The notes under the pieces: generated by a model
What the model saw: the letters and a program-made list of their open reading frames with translations, nothing else
Database searches by the model: none
What the model was told of the DNA's origin: nothing
Shown here: positions 8,292 through 14,968 of the stretch, piece by piece
Numbering within the stretch: position 1 is the first letter of the stretch
How the letters are laid out: every line of letters starts with the position of its first letter
Program-made: the position numbers and the translations under genes
Origin: TMP-86 sp044226865
Lineage (GTDB): Bacteria; Pseudomonadota; Gammaproteobacteria; Steroidobacterales; Steroidobacteraceae
Reading direction: 5' to 3'
Length of the DNA stretch: 64,000 nucleotides
Assembly: GCA_044226865.1 (NCBI GenBank)
Contig: JBGAGE010000013.1
Coordinates: 99,109 to 163,108 of the forward strand

Positions 8292-9585
8292 TGCAGATGC
8301 CCGATCCCGTAGTCGCCGCCGCGCTCGAGTCGAGGCGCCTGACAACACGGTCAAGGCTGCGCGCGCAACGCGACGCGTTAGGCCGGCCGTGGCCGCACGC
8401 CCGGAACCAACGCGGCGCGACGCGCCTGAGGCGCCGACCCTCAATACCATCCGCCCGGGGCGACGGGTACAGCGCGTGCCGGAGCCGCCGCGTATTCGTG
8501 AGCCATCGACTCCCGGGCCGCGCCCGGCCCCGGAATCAGAACGCTCGGAAGCCGGTCCACGGGAGTCCGCGATCCCGGAGCAGGTGGCGGAACGGTTCAT
8601 CCGGGTGGGCAACCGGTTCTACTTCCCGAATGGAGAGCAGGCCTTCAAGGATCGGGGTGCTCGGCTGACCACCCCGTCCGAGAACACCGAAGTCATTCGC
8701 AGCATGCTCGAGATAGCCCAGGCGCGGGGCTGGCAGAAGATCACGGTAAGTGGGACGGAGCGGTTTCGGCGGGAAGCCTGGATGCAGGGCCGGATGGCCG
8801 GATTGGCAGTGCGGGGCTATCGGGCGACGGAAATCGAACAGGCGCAGCTGGTGCGCCAGATCGACCGCCAGCGATCCAGGGCTGCCGGCGGTCCCGAGGC
8901 GCCGGAGCGAGAGCCCGCCGGGGAGCGCGAACCGGAATCCCCGAAACCGCCGGTTCCACAAGAGCGGTTGTACCAGGGTCGTCTGAAGGACTTCGGCGCG
9001 GCGCCGTACCAGTTCGATCGGCACGAGCCCATGTCTTACTACGTGAAGATCGAGACGCCGGACGGGGAGAAGGTGTTGTGGGGCCGGGATCTGGAGCGGG
9101 CGGTGGGTTCCTCGCTCTCGCAGGTGAAGGTGGGGGACGAGGTGGCGGTGCGCCAGGTCGGGGAGCGCCCGGTCACGATTCAACGGCCCAAGCGCGATGA
9201 GCAGGGCCGGGTGACGGGACAGGAATCCGTCGCGGCGTATCGCAACCGGTGGCTGGTGGAAAAACAGGACTTCTTGTCCGCCCGTGCGGGCTTGGCCCGG
9301 ATCGTGCGCGATCCGTCGGCGGACCCCAAGGCCTTGGCGAAGGATCGCCCGGAGCTTGCCGGGACGTTCCTTGAATTGAAAGCCGCCGAGCTCGTCGCCA
9401 AGGAAGCCTACGCCGACCGGCGTGATCAATTGCGTTTCGTGGCGCGCGTCCGGGAAGCCCTGGCCGCGGAGATTGAACGCGGCGAAGCCCTGTCGGCCGT
9501 TCGTCTGCGAGAGCCGGAACGCCAGATCGATCGGGGGTCGCGCCTGCGCACGCCGGAGCGGGCCGCCGTGCGGGTGATGAGCTGA
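8284..9585 (+). CDS. LPD7-domain conjugation-associated protein with TraI-tail module
   Basis: A 433-residue protein with an Arg/Pro-rich disordered N-terminus (about 1-95) and an LPD7-type domain (about 100-190). The LPD7 domain includes RFIRVGNRFYFPNGEQAF, WQKITVSGTERFRREAWM and AGLAVRGYRATE. The C-terminal module (about 230-420) contains APYQF, SYYVKIETPDGEKVLWG and AYRNRWLVE. LPD7 and this module occur as C-terminal parts of large plasmid relaxase or primase proteins, here freed from any relaxase. The ATG at 8284, inside the virD4 3' end, has a GGGGAG ribosome site and is preferred to 8257. The next gene repeats the C-terminal module. Confidence 0.7.
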   Translation: MANADARSRSRRRARVEAPDNTVKAARATRRVRPAVAARPEPTRRDAPEAPTLNTIRPGRRVQRVPEPPRIREPSTPGPRPAPESERSEAGPRESAIPEQVAERFIRVGNRFYFPNGEQAFKDRGARLTTPSENTEVIRSMLEIAQARGWQKITVSGTERFRREAWMQGRMAGLAVRGYRATEIEQAQLVRQIDRQRSRAAGGPEAPEREPAGEREPESPKPPVPQERLYQGRLKDFGAAPYQFDRHEPMSYYVKIETPDGEKVLWGRDLERAVGSSLSQVKVGDEVAVRQVGERPVTIQRPKRDEQGRVTGQESVAAYRNRWLVEKQDFLSARAGLARIVRDPSADPKALAKDRPELAGTFLELKAAELVAKEAYADRRDQLRFVARVREALAAEIERGEALSAVRLREPERQIDRGSRLRTPERAAVRVMS

Positions 9586-10184
9586 TGGCTGCGCCCCCGC
9601 GGATCCGGGATAACGACTGGGTGGTCGGACACCTGGTCGAGCACGGCCCGGCGAAATATCAGTTCGAAGACTCGAACTCTCTTTCCTATTACATGAAGCT
9701 TCGAACCCGGGATGAAGCGGGCGAACGGATATTGTGGGGCGCGGATTTGAAACGCGCCGTCCGGGAATCCAAGTCCCGGGTCAAGGTTGGGCAGGTGGTG
9801 GCCGCGCGGCTCGTGGGGCGCGAAGCCCTGGCGCCGCGCGGCACGCCCGATCCGGACATCCCTCAGTATCGCAATCGCTGGGAAGTGGAGACCCCGCAAT
9901 TCGTCGCGCAGCGGGTCGCCACCGCCAAGAAGATCCTCGAGGACCCGGTAAAGGCGCGGCGCGACGGCGCCGCTCATCCGGAACTCGCCGGTCTGTATCT
10001 CGCCCTGAGGGGCGCCGAACTCATTGCCAAGCACCGCTACCCGGATGTGAAGGATCAGGAGCGATTCGTGACCCGGGTGCGTGAAACTCTCGCTCAACAT
10101 CCGGAGAACGCACCGGTGCTCAAGGAGATGGCGAAGCAGACCCAAGGTAAGGCGCGGGAATCCGCCGCTCGCGGAAGAGAGTAG
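9585..10184 (+). CDS. Paralogue of the preceding gene's C-terminal module (TraI-tail type)
   Basis: The 199-residue protein aligns by eye along its length with the last ~200 residues of the preceding product. Shared blocks are KYQFEDSNSLSYYMKLRTR against PYQFDRHEPMSYYVKIETP, ILWGADLKRAV against VLWGRDLERAV, QYRNRWEVE against AYRNRWLVE, and a helical C-terminus HPELAGLYLALRGAELIAK against RPELAGTFLELKAAELVAK. It lacks the LPD7 domain. The ATG overlaps the previous stop (TGATG), so the pair is translationally coupled. Function unknown; association with conjugative transfer is inferred from position. Confidence 0.7.
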   Translation: MAAPPRIRDNDWVVGHLVEHGPAKYQFEDSNSLSYYMKLRTRDEAGERILWGADLKRAVRESKSRVKVGQVVAARLVGREALAPRGTPDPDIPQYRNRWEVETPQFVAQRVATAKKILEDPVKARRDGAAHPELAGLYLALRGAELIAKHRYPDVKDQERFVTRVRETLAQHPENAPVLKEMAKQTQGKARESAARGRE

Positions 10185-10396
10185 CGCCGCTCGAGATGAA
10201 GCATGACGGGAAGGATCATCCTCGCCTTCCCTGGGGATCAGGACACACGCGACGCGCCTATCCGCGGGAAGACGAGGACCATCCTATTTATCGACCGCAG
10301 TGCAGAAGATTTAAGGGGCGATTCGCGCTTCGATGTGATGGCCTTCGCAACCTCAGCAACTCGCCGCAGCTTTCGGTGCGACGGAAGCATGGGGGA
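10185..10396. other. Intergenic stretch with no supported gene
   Basis: Between the second TraI-tail gene and the radC leader no reading frame has both a convincing start and recognisable protein features. A frame from 10203 would run through the following palindrome. No terminator with a T-tract is visible. Confidence 0.5.
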
Positions 10397-10574
10397 GACC
10401 GGCACGACACCGTACCCGCCGAAGGCTCGGTCAGTGTCGCCGGATGCGCCAGAGGCTTTCGCGGCATAAACGGCCGCCACCCCGCGCAAGCGCGGGTCCC
10501 CGCCATTTATTCCACGGACCTCTGGCGCATCCGCCGCCACCGCCCGCAACGGCGCGTACGGCGTCGTGCCGGTC
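10397..10574 (+). ncRNA. Nested palindromic leader upstream of radC (candidate structured RNA)
   Basis: Outer arms of 19 bp (10397-10415 and 10556-10574) are complementary with one mismatch. Inside are perfect 14-bp arms GGATGCGCCAGAGG (10442-10455) and CCTCTGGCGCATCC (10519-10532), and a tight GC hairpin at 10481-10496. The right arm ends 4 bp before the radC ribosome site. Placement matches the published radC RNA motif, a cis-regulatory candidate found 5' of radC, antirestriction and other DNA-related genes, but a match to that model has not been tested. Its sequence differs from the three leaders at 12-15 kb. Confidence 0.6.
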
Positions 10575-10590
10575 AACGAGGATGAACATC

Positions 10591-11067
10591 ATGAAACTGT
10601 ATGTGAACGAGTGCGGTGACTACCGGGTCGCCGCGGATGATCTGGTGATCCGCTGTGCACAAGGGGCGATCGCCAAGCGCTTTCGCGCCGGCTCGCCGGT
10701 GATGAGTTCGCCGGCCTATACCAAGGATTTCTTGAAGCTCCGGCTGGCTCATTTGGATCACGAGGTCTTCGGTTGTCTCTATCTCGACAATCGGCATCGC
10801 TTGATCGCCGCGGAGGATCTGTTCCGCGGCACCATCGATGGCGCCTCGGTGCATCCCCGCGAGGTGGTGCGCTCGGTCATCCAGCACGCCGCCGCAGCGG
10901 TGCTGCTCTATCACAACCATCCCAGCGGGACGGCCAACCCGAGCCGTGCGGATGAACTGATCACGATGAAGTTGCGCGATGCCTTGAGCCTGATCGATGT
11001 CCGTCTGCTGGATCACCTCATCGTCGGGGAGACCATCTACTCCTTTGCCGAACATGGGCTGATGTGA
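10591..11067 (+). CDS. radC: RadC-like JAMM/MPN domain protein
   Basis: The product has 158 residues, the C-terminal JAMM half typical of mobile-element RadC proteins (chromosomal RadC is longer and has a helix-hairpin-helix N-terminus, absent here). The metal-binding motif HNHPSGTANPSRAD is intact near residue 109, with an upstream catalytic-type EVFG. Mobile-element RadC proteins are common next to antirestriction genes, yet their biochemical role is unsettled. A GAGG site at 10579-10582 favours the ATG at 10591 over the one at 10582. The gene follows a long palindromic leader. Confidence 0.85.
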   Translation: MKLYVNECGDYRVAADDLVIRCAQGAIAKRFRAGSPVMSSPAYTKDFLKLRLAHLDHEVFGCLYLDNRHRLIAAEDLFRGTIDGASVHPREVVRSVIQHAAAAVLLYHNHPSGTANPSRADELITMKLRDALSLIDVRLLDHLIVGETIYSFAEHGLM

Positions 11068-11075
11068 TGCAGCCC

Positions 11076-11149
11076 GAGCGACCGCGGCGTTTCGCCGCGG
11101 TCGCTCCTACCTCATCGCCGAATTTCCGCCGCCGCGCTTCGCCGGCGGC
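11076..11149. repeat. REP-like double hairpin between radC and the HTH gene
   Basis: A perfect 14-bp stem with a TTT loop (GAGCGACCGCGGCG at 11076-11089 against 11093-11106) is followed by GCCGCCG (11128-11134) pairing with CGGCGGC (11143-11149). There is no T-tract, so a simple intrinsic terminator is unlikely. The GGTCGCTCCTAC end resembles repetitive extragenic palindromes of xanthomonads; that resemblance is from memory and untested. Confidence 0.6.
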
Positions 11150-11171
11150 TCACCCCATCAGGAGAACTTCC

Positions 11172-11966
11172 ATGACCCCGCCACGCGGCGCACCGCGAAA
11201 GCTATCCGACGATCAGATCAAGACCATTCTGGCCTGGCACGATGCCCGGCGACAGTTCCGGCGTCACCATGGGACCCTCGCGGCGCTCGCGCGACGGCTG
11301 GGCGTGTCGACCTACGCCATCAGTTGGTGCATCGGCCAGCAGAAGTGTGGCCAATCGTGGGCCTCCCGCCGCGTACGGCTGGCCCCGCGGCAGCGCCGCC
11401 AAATCCTATCCTGGCATCGCCGACGCGAAGCGTTCCGGCAACGCCAGGGGACCCTGGAGGATTTGGCGCAGCGATTGGGCGTCCACCGGCGCACGGTTCA
11501 GCAGTGCATCCGACGCCTGGGGCGCTATCGCCAGGTGACCGCCGCGGAACTGCCGGCAGTGCGGCGGCGTGCGAAGTCACGGCGCAAATCTGCCTTGAGA
11601 TCGACAACGGTTGATTGGCGCCTCTCGCTGCTACGCGAGTGGCTGTCAAGCGCGCCCATCTTTGAGGCGCCGGGCTCGTGCTCGATTGGCGCCAAGCCGT
11701 TCAACGTCAAGGAAGCCCACTTGTCGGAAACGCCAGGGTCACTGGGTTGCGCTTGCGTGTGGTTCCTCATCCAGTCGGTGGAATCGCAAGGCATCACCGT
11801 CGCCGGTGTGACGGAACGCGGCGAGCCCGCTCGTTGGTTGATTCCGTATGCGCAGATATCCCGGCTGCTGCCGGCCGATGCGCTTCGCCGGCGGGTCCGC
11901 ACGGGCCGCGCTCGTCTGAGTCGCGACGGCGGCGCCGCCCTGATGCGCGCGGTCCACGGATTTTGA
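11172..11966 (+). CDS. Protein with two tandem helix-turn-helix repeats
   Basis: The 264-residue protein contains two clearly duplicated ~50-residue units. Unit one (about 12-60) reads QIKTILAWHDARRQF, GTLAALARRLGVSTYAISW. Unit two (about 80-130) reads QRRQILSWHRRREAF, GTLEDLAQRLGVHRRTVQQ. Each has an HTH core, so DNA binding is likely. The C-terminal ~100 residues (NVKEAHLSETPGSLGCACVWFLIQ) match no family known to me. AGGAGA at 11159-11164 sets the start at 11172. It may regulate element genes; targets are unknown. Confidence 0.65.
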   Translation: MTPPRGAPRKLSDDQIKTILAWHDARRQFRRHHGTLAALARRLGVSTYAISWCIGQQKCGQSWASRRVRLAPRQRRQILSWHRRREAFRQRQGTLEDLAQRLGVHRRTVQQCIRRLGRYRQVTAAELPAVRRRAKSRRKSALRSTTVDWRLSLLREWLSSAPIFEAPGSCSIGAKPFNVKEAHLSETPGSLGCACVWFLIQSVESQGITVAGVTERGEPARWLIPYAQISRLLPADALRRRVRTGRARLSRDGGAALMRAVHGF

Positions 11967-11979
11967 AATCCATCGAAAA

Positions 11980-12142
11980 GGGCGGGATAGACGGGCGGCG
12001 CACGCTACCACCCCGTGCTCGCCCGTCCAGACCCTGCGCGCGGGAGAGGAACTCCCGTGCTCGGCGAGTCGCGCGGCAGGAACCGCGCGAGTCTGGACGG
12101 CCTGCGCGCGGGGTGGTGATCCGCCTCAGGGCAATCCCGCCC
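11980..12142 (+). ncRNA. Structured leader element, copy 1 (before antirestriction gene)
   Basis: One of three related ~164-bp elements. The ends pair as GGGCGGGAT/ATCCCGCCC (11980-11988 with 12134-12142). Inner stems are CCACCCCG/CGGGGTGG and CCGTCCAGAC/GTCTGGACGG (12023-12032 with 12091-12100). The last encloses two hairpins, CGGGAG-AGGAA-CTCCCG (12041-12057) and CGCGCGG-CAGGAA-CCGCGCG (12070-12089). Stem bases differ from copies 2 and 3 with pairing kept, while the AGGA loops and the TGCTCGGCGAG linker stay the same. The downstream ATG lies only 7 bp after the element, with no separate ribosome site. Confidence 0.75.
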
Positions 12143-12149
12143 AAAGACA

Positions 12150-12524
12150 ATGAAGAGGATCAAACGGCTCTCCGTTCTGGTCCGCCACTTCGGACGCCAC
12201 ACCCTGGTATTCGAAAGCGGCGTGTACGTGTTCGCCCATCAGTTGGCGCCGGCCTATGGTGGCGGATACTGGCATTTCCATGAACTGAGCAATGGCGGGT
12301 TCTTCATGAGCCCGCAGTGCGGAGCGCTGCGCCTGCAGGTGAAGGATAACGGCTATGACGGGACCTTATGTCCCGAGGCGGCCGGGATCACGTTCTGCCT
12401 GTTCGCCTTCAGTCATCTGTCGTTCCGGTTCCCGGAGCCCGTGTTCATGCAGCACTTCCATGACCTGCGGGCATTCGCGTTCGAACACGCCGAAGCGGGA
12501 TCCATCCTCGCGGCGATCGACTGA
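12150..12524 (+). CDS. ArdB/KlcA-family antirestriction protein
   Basis: The 124-residue product matches ArdB/KlcA: YGGGYWHFHELSNGGFFMSP, then DNGYDGTLCPEAAGITFCLFAFSHLSF and a C-terminal helix ending SILAAID. These proteins protect incoming conjugative DNA from type I restriction, indirectly rather than as DNA mimics. It is slightly shorter than the usual ~140 residues at the N-terminus. It forms its own unit: a structured leader ends 7 bp before the ATG and an intrinsic terminator follows at 12552-12583. Confidence 0.85.
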   Translation: MKRIKRLSVLVRHFGRHTLVFESGVYVFAHQLAPAYGGGYWHFHELSNGGFFMSPQCGALRLQVKDNGYDGTLCPEAAGITFCLFAFSHLSFRFPEPVFMQHFHDLRAFAFEHAEAGSILAAID

Positions 12525-12533
12525 CGCATTTCA

Positions 12534-12624
12534 TTGCAAATCGATGTGTTCTGCCCAGGTGCTCGCGGCCTGGGCATTTTTTTGCAAGTCAATGCACGGT
12601 CGTACGCGCCGTTGCAAACCCATG
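12534..12624 (+). repeat. Three spaced 13-bp direct repeats upstream of parB-like gene
   Basis: TTGCAAATCGATG (12534-12546), TTGCAAGTCAATG (12582-12594) and TTGCAAACCCATG (12612-12624) share TTGCAA, a C and ATG, ten of thirteen positions in all. They sit between the antirestriction terminator and the parB-like leader. They could be operator or partition-type sites for a protein of this element; this is inference. Confidence 0.5.
12552..12583 (+). terminator. Intrinsic terminator of the antirestriction gene
   Basis: Perfect stem TGCCCAGG (12552-12559) with CCTGGGCA (12569-12576), a 9-base loop, then seven T (12577-12583). It lies 27 bp after the stop codon. Confidence 0.85.
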
Positions 12625-12669
12625 TATCCGTTGGCAACGCGTATCAGAGTGACGCCAAGAGAGAAGGAA

Positions 12670-12833
12670 GGGCGGGATTCGAGGTCGCGGGCACGCTACC
12701 ACCGCGTGCTCGCGTGTCCAGACCCTGCGCGCGGCAGGAGGAGCCTGCCGTGCTCGGCGAGTCGCGCGAGGAACGCGCGAGTCTGGACACGCTGCGCGCG
12801 CGGCGGTGATCCGCTCCCTGGGCAATCCCGCCC
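12670..12833 (+). ncRNA. Structured leader element, copy 2 (before parB-like gene)
   Basis: Same architecture as copy 1. The end stem is GGGCGGGATT/AATCCCGCCC (12670-12679 with 12824-12833). A perfect 12-bp stem GCGTGTCCAGAC/GTCTGGACACGC (12712-12723 with 12781-12792) encloses hairpins CGGCAGG-AGGAG-CCTGCCG (12732-12750) and TCGCGCG-AGGAA-CGCGCGA (12762-12780). A GAAGGAGAG ribosome site lies just outside the element, before the ATG at 12849. Confidence 0.75.
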
Positions 12834-12848
12834 AAGAAGGAGAGATTC

Positions 12849-14690
12849 ATGACCACTCAATCAATTTCCGCGCAATTTCGATTCATCCCGGCCAAGGACC
12901 TGCAGGTCTCACCGCTGAACGTCCGCAAGACCGGCACCGAGGTCGGCATCGAGCAGCTGGCGCAATTGATCCTGGCCGAAGGCGTGCTGCAAAACCTCAA
13001 TGTCCATGCCTTGAAAGACGACGACCGGGCGCCTTTCGGGGTCGTCGCCGGCGGCCGCCGACTGCGGGCCCTGCAGCAATTGATCCGCGCAAAAAAGCTC
13101 AAAGCGGATCATCCCGTGCCCTGCATGATCGTCACGCGGGATCGTGCGCAGCAGATCAGCCTGAGCGAGAACTCTGGGCGCGAACCCATGCACCCGGCCG
13201 ATGAGTTCGAGGCCTTCCGGCAGCTCATCGATGCCGGCGCCTCGATCGAAGACGTCGCGGCGCGCTTTGGGGTAAGCCCCGTCGTCGTCCAGCGGCGTCT
13301 GAAACTGGCCAACGTCGCGCCGTCGCTGATCAAGGCCTATCGAGAGGGATCGCTGACGTTGGATCACTTGATGGCGTTCGCCCTCTGCGAGGATCACGCG
13401 CGCCAGGTCGAGACATGGGAGGGTTTGAAGCCCTTCGAGCGCACCGCAGAGCACATCCGCGAGCGGCTGACCCAGGACGAAGTCCTGCTCACCGACCCGC
13501 TGGCCCGCTATGTCGGTCTGGCTGCCTATCAGAAAGCCGGTGGCGTCGTGCGACGGGATCTGTTCAGTGAGGACGATGAGGCCTACCTCGATGCCGAACT
13601 GGTGCGGCAGCTGGCGAGCGCGAAGCTCGAGAAGCAGGCCGCCAAGCTCCGCGCCGAAGGACTTGCCTGGGTCGAGGTGCATCCGAACCTCGAATACGCC
13701 GTTCGCTCCCAGTTCGGGCGCGTCAGCACGACGCGGCGCGCACCGACGGCGGAGGAAGAGGCGGCGATCAATGATCTGGAGTCCCAGATCGACGCCTTGC
13801 AGGAGGCTCAGGATGAGGCCTCGAACGAGGAGGACGCTGAGCGGGAGAAGGCCTGGTGCGCCGCGTGTGACCAAATCGATGAACTGCGTGAGAAGCTCCA
13901 CGTACCCGATCCCGAGCAGCAGGCGCTCGCCGGCGCGATCGTCTCCGTCGGACGGGATGGCCGGATCGAGATCGTGCGGGATCTGCTGAAGTCCGAGGAC
14001 GCGGCGCGCTTCGCGCGTGCCGGACGGCCGCGGAAGGCGGATGAATCTGCGTCCGACACGAAGGGTCACTCCGCCGCGCTTCTGCGCCGGCTCACCGCAC
14101 ATCGGACGCTGGCGCTGCAGGCGGAACTCGCTAGCCAGCCGTCGATTGCGTTGATCGCGCTGACGCATCGCATGTTGCTGTGGAACTTCTATCCCTACGA
14201 GTTCCTGGAAGAGCCGGTGAAGCTCCAGAAGCCATCATTGATGGTGACCCAGCATGAGGGGGACTTGGAAGGCTCGGCCGCGCAGCAGGCGCTGAAAGCG
14301 CGCAGAGATGCGATCCAGAGCACCTTGCCCAAGCAGGCCGGTGACCTGTTGTCCTGGCTGGCCGCGCGGCCTTCCGCAGAGGTTCAGGAGCTCCTGGCGT
14401 ACTGCGTGGCGACCACCGTCGACGGCGTGCAGGCCGATGAGCGGGAGAGTGACTTGGATCCCCTGGCACGCCTCGCGCAGCTGGACATGCACCGCTGGTG
14501 GCAGCCGACGGCGGCGTGCTACTTCGGGAGCATTCCCAAGGCGCGGATCCTCGAGATCGTGTCCAGCGTGACCTCGCCTGATACGGCAGCACCGTTGGTC
14601 AAGCTCACCAAGGGGCTGCTCGCCCAGGAGGCCGAGAAGATCTTGAAGGACTCGGGCTGGTTGCCCGAGGTCCTGCGCACGCCGTCCTAA
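12849..14690 (+). CDS. ParB/RepB/Spo0J-type nuclease-HTH protein
   Basis: The 613-residue protein has an N-terminal ParB-like domain (about 10-105: IPAKDLQVSPLNVRKTG, FGVVAGGRRLRALQQL), a KorB/ParB-type HTH (about 135-172: IEDVAARFGVSPVVVQRRL), and an acidic coiled coil (about 305-355) followed by a long C-terminal region without a family I recognise. Such large ParB-like proteins are frequent on conjugative elements. Roles in partition, transcription or DNA cleavage have been proposed. No parA gene is next to it, so classical partition is doubtful. It has its own structured leader and its own terminator. Confidence 0.85.
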   Translation: MTTQSISAQFRFIPAKDLQVSPLNVRKTGTEVGIEQLAQLILAEGVLQNLNVHALKDDDRAPFGVVAGGRRLRALQQLIRAKKLKADHPVPCMIVTRDRAQQISLSENSGREPMHPADEFEAFRQLIDAGASIEDVAARFGVSPVVVQRRLKLANVAPSLIKAYREGSLTLDHLMAFALCEDHARQVETWEGLKPFERTAEHIRERLTQDEVLLTDPLARYVGLAAYQKAGGVVRRDLFSEDDEAYLDAELVRQLASAKLEKQAAKLRAEGLAWVEVHPNLEYAVRSQFGRVSTTRRAPTAEEEAAINDLESQIDALQEAQDEASNEEDAEREKAWCAACDQIDELREKLHVPDPEQQALAGAIVSVGRDGRIEIVRDLLKSEDAARFARAGRPRKADESASDTKGHSAALLRRLTAHRTLALQAELASQPSIALIALTHRMLLWNFYPYEFLEEPVKLQKPSLMVTQHEGDLEGSAAQQALKARRDAIQSTLPKQAGDLLSWLAARPSAEVQELLAYCVATTVDGVQADERESDLDPLARLAQLDMHRWWQPTAACYFGSIPKARILEIVSSVTSPDTAAPLVKLTKGLLAQEAEKILKDSGWLPEVLRTPS

Positions 14691-14700
14691 AAGGGCGCTG

Positions 14701-14747
14701 GGGGAGTTCCGGTGCGGGCGTCGGCTCGCATCGGGCTCCCCTTTTTT
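14701..14747 (+). terminator. Intrinsic terminator of the parB-like gene
   Basis: GGGGAG (14701-14706) pairs with CTCCCC (14736-14741), with an inner GU-containing stem GTGCGGGC/GCTCGCAT. Six T follow at 14742-14747. It separates the parB-like gene from leader copy 3 and the DUF932 gene, so the latter needs its own promoter. Confidence 0.8.
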
Positions 14748-14779
14748 CTTGTCGAGGCGATGGAGATCCCAGCAGAAGA

Positions 14780-14944
14780 GGGCGGGATTGCTGTCCGCGG
14801 GCACCTTACCACCCCGTGCTCGGGCGTCCAGACCCTGCGCGGCAGGAGGAGCCTGCCGTGCTCGGCGAGTCGCGCGGGAGGATCCCGCACGAGTCTGGAC
14901 CCCCTGCGCGCGCGGTGGTGCCTCGCTCCTGGGCAATCCCGCCC
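14780..14944 (+). ncRNA. Structured leader element, copy 3 (before DUF932 gene)
   Basis: The end stem is GGGCGGGATTG/CAATCCCGCCC (14780-14790 with 14934-14944). The central stem GTCCAGAC/GTCTGGAC (14826-14833 with 14893-14900) encloses CGGCAGG-AGGAG-CCTGCCG (14840-14858) and GCGGG-AGGAT-CCCGC (14874-14888). A ribosome site GAGGAG (14956-14961) lies between the element and the ATG at 14969. Confidence 0.75.
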
Positions 14945-14968
14945 GAGAGATGAAATGAGGAGAATCAC

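Noticed and set aside
10203..10469. An 88-residue frame before radC
   Set aside because: It runs through the outer and inner arms of the palindromic leader, has no family resemblance, and its end has a composition dictated by the palindrome.
11076..11106. Intrinsic terminator after radC
   Set aside because: The hairpin is perfect, but no T-tract follows. It resembles a repetitive palindrome.
11980..12142. Leader elements as CRISPR repeats or insertion sequences
   Set aside because: Only three copies, each single and next to a different gene, without spacers, target duplications or transposase. Paired base changes in stems fit a folded RNA better.
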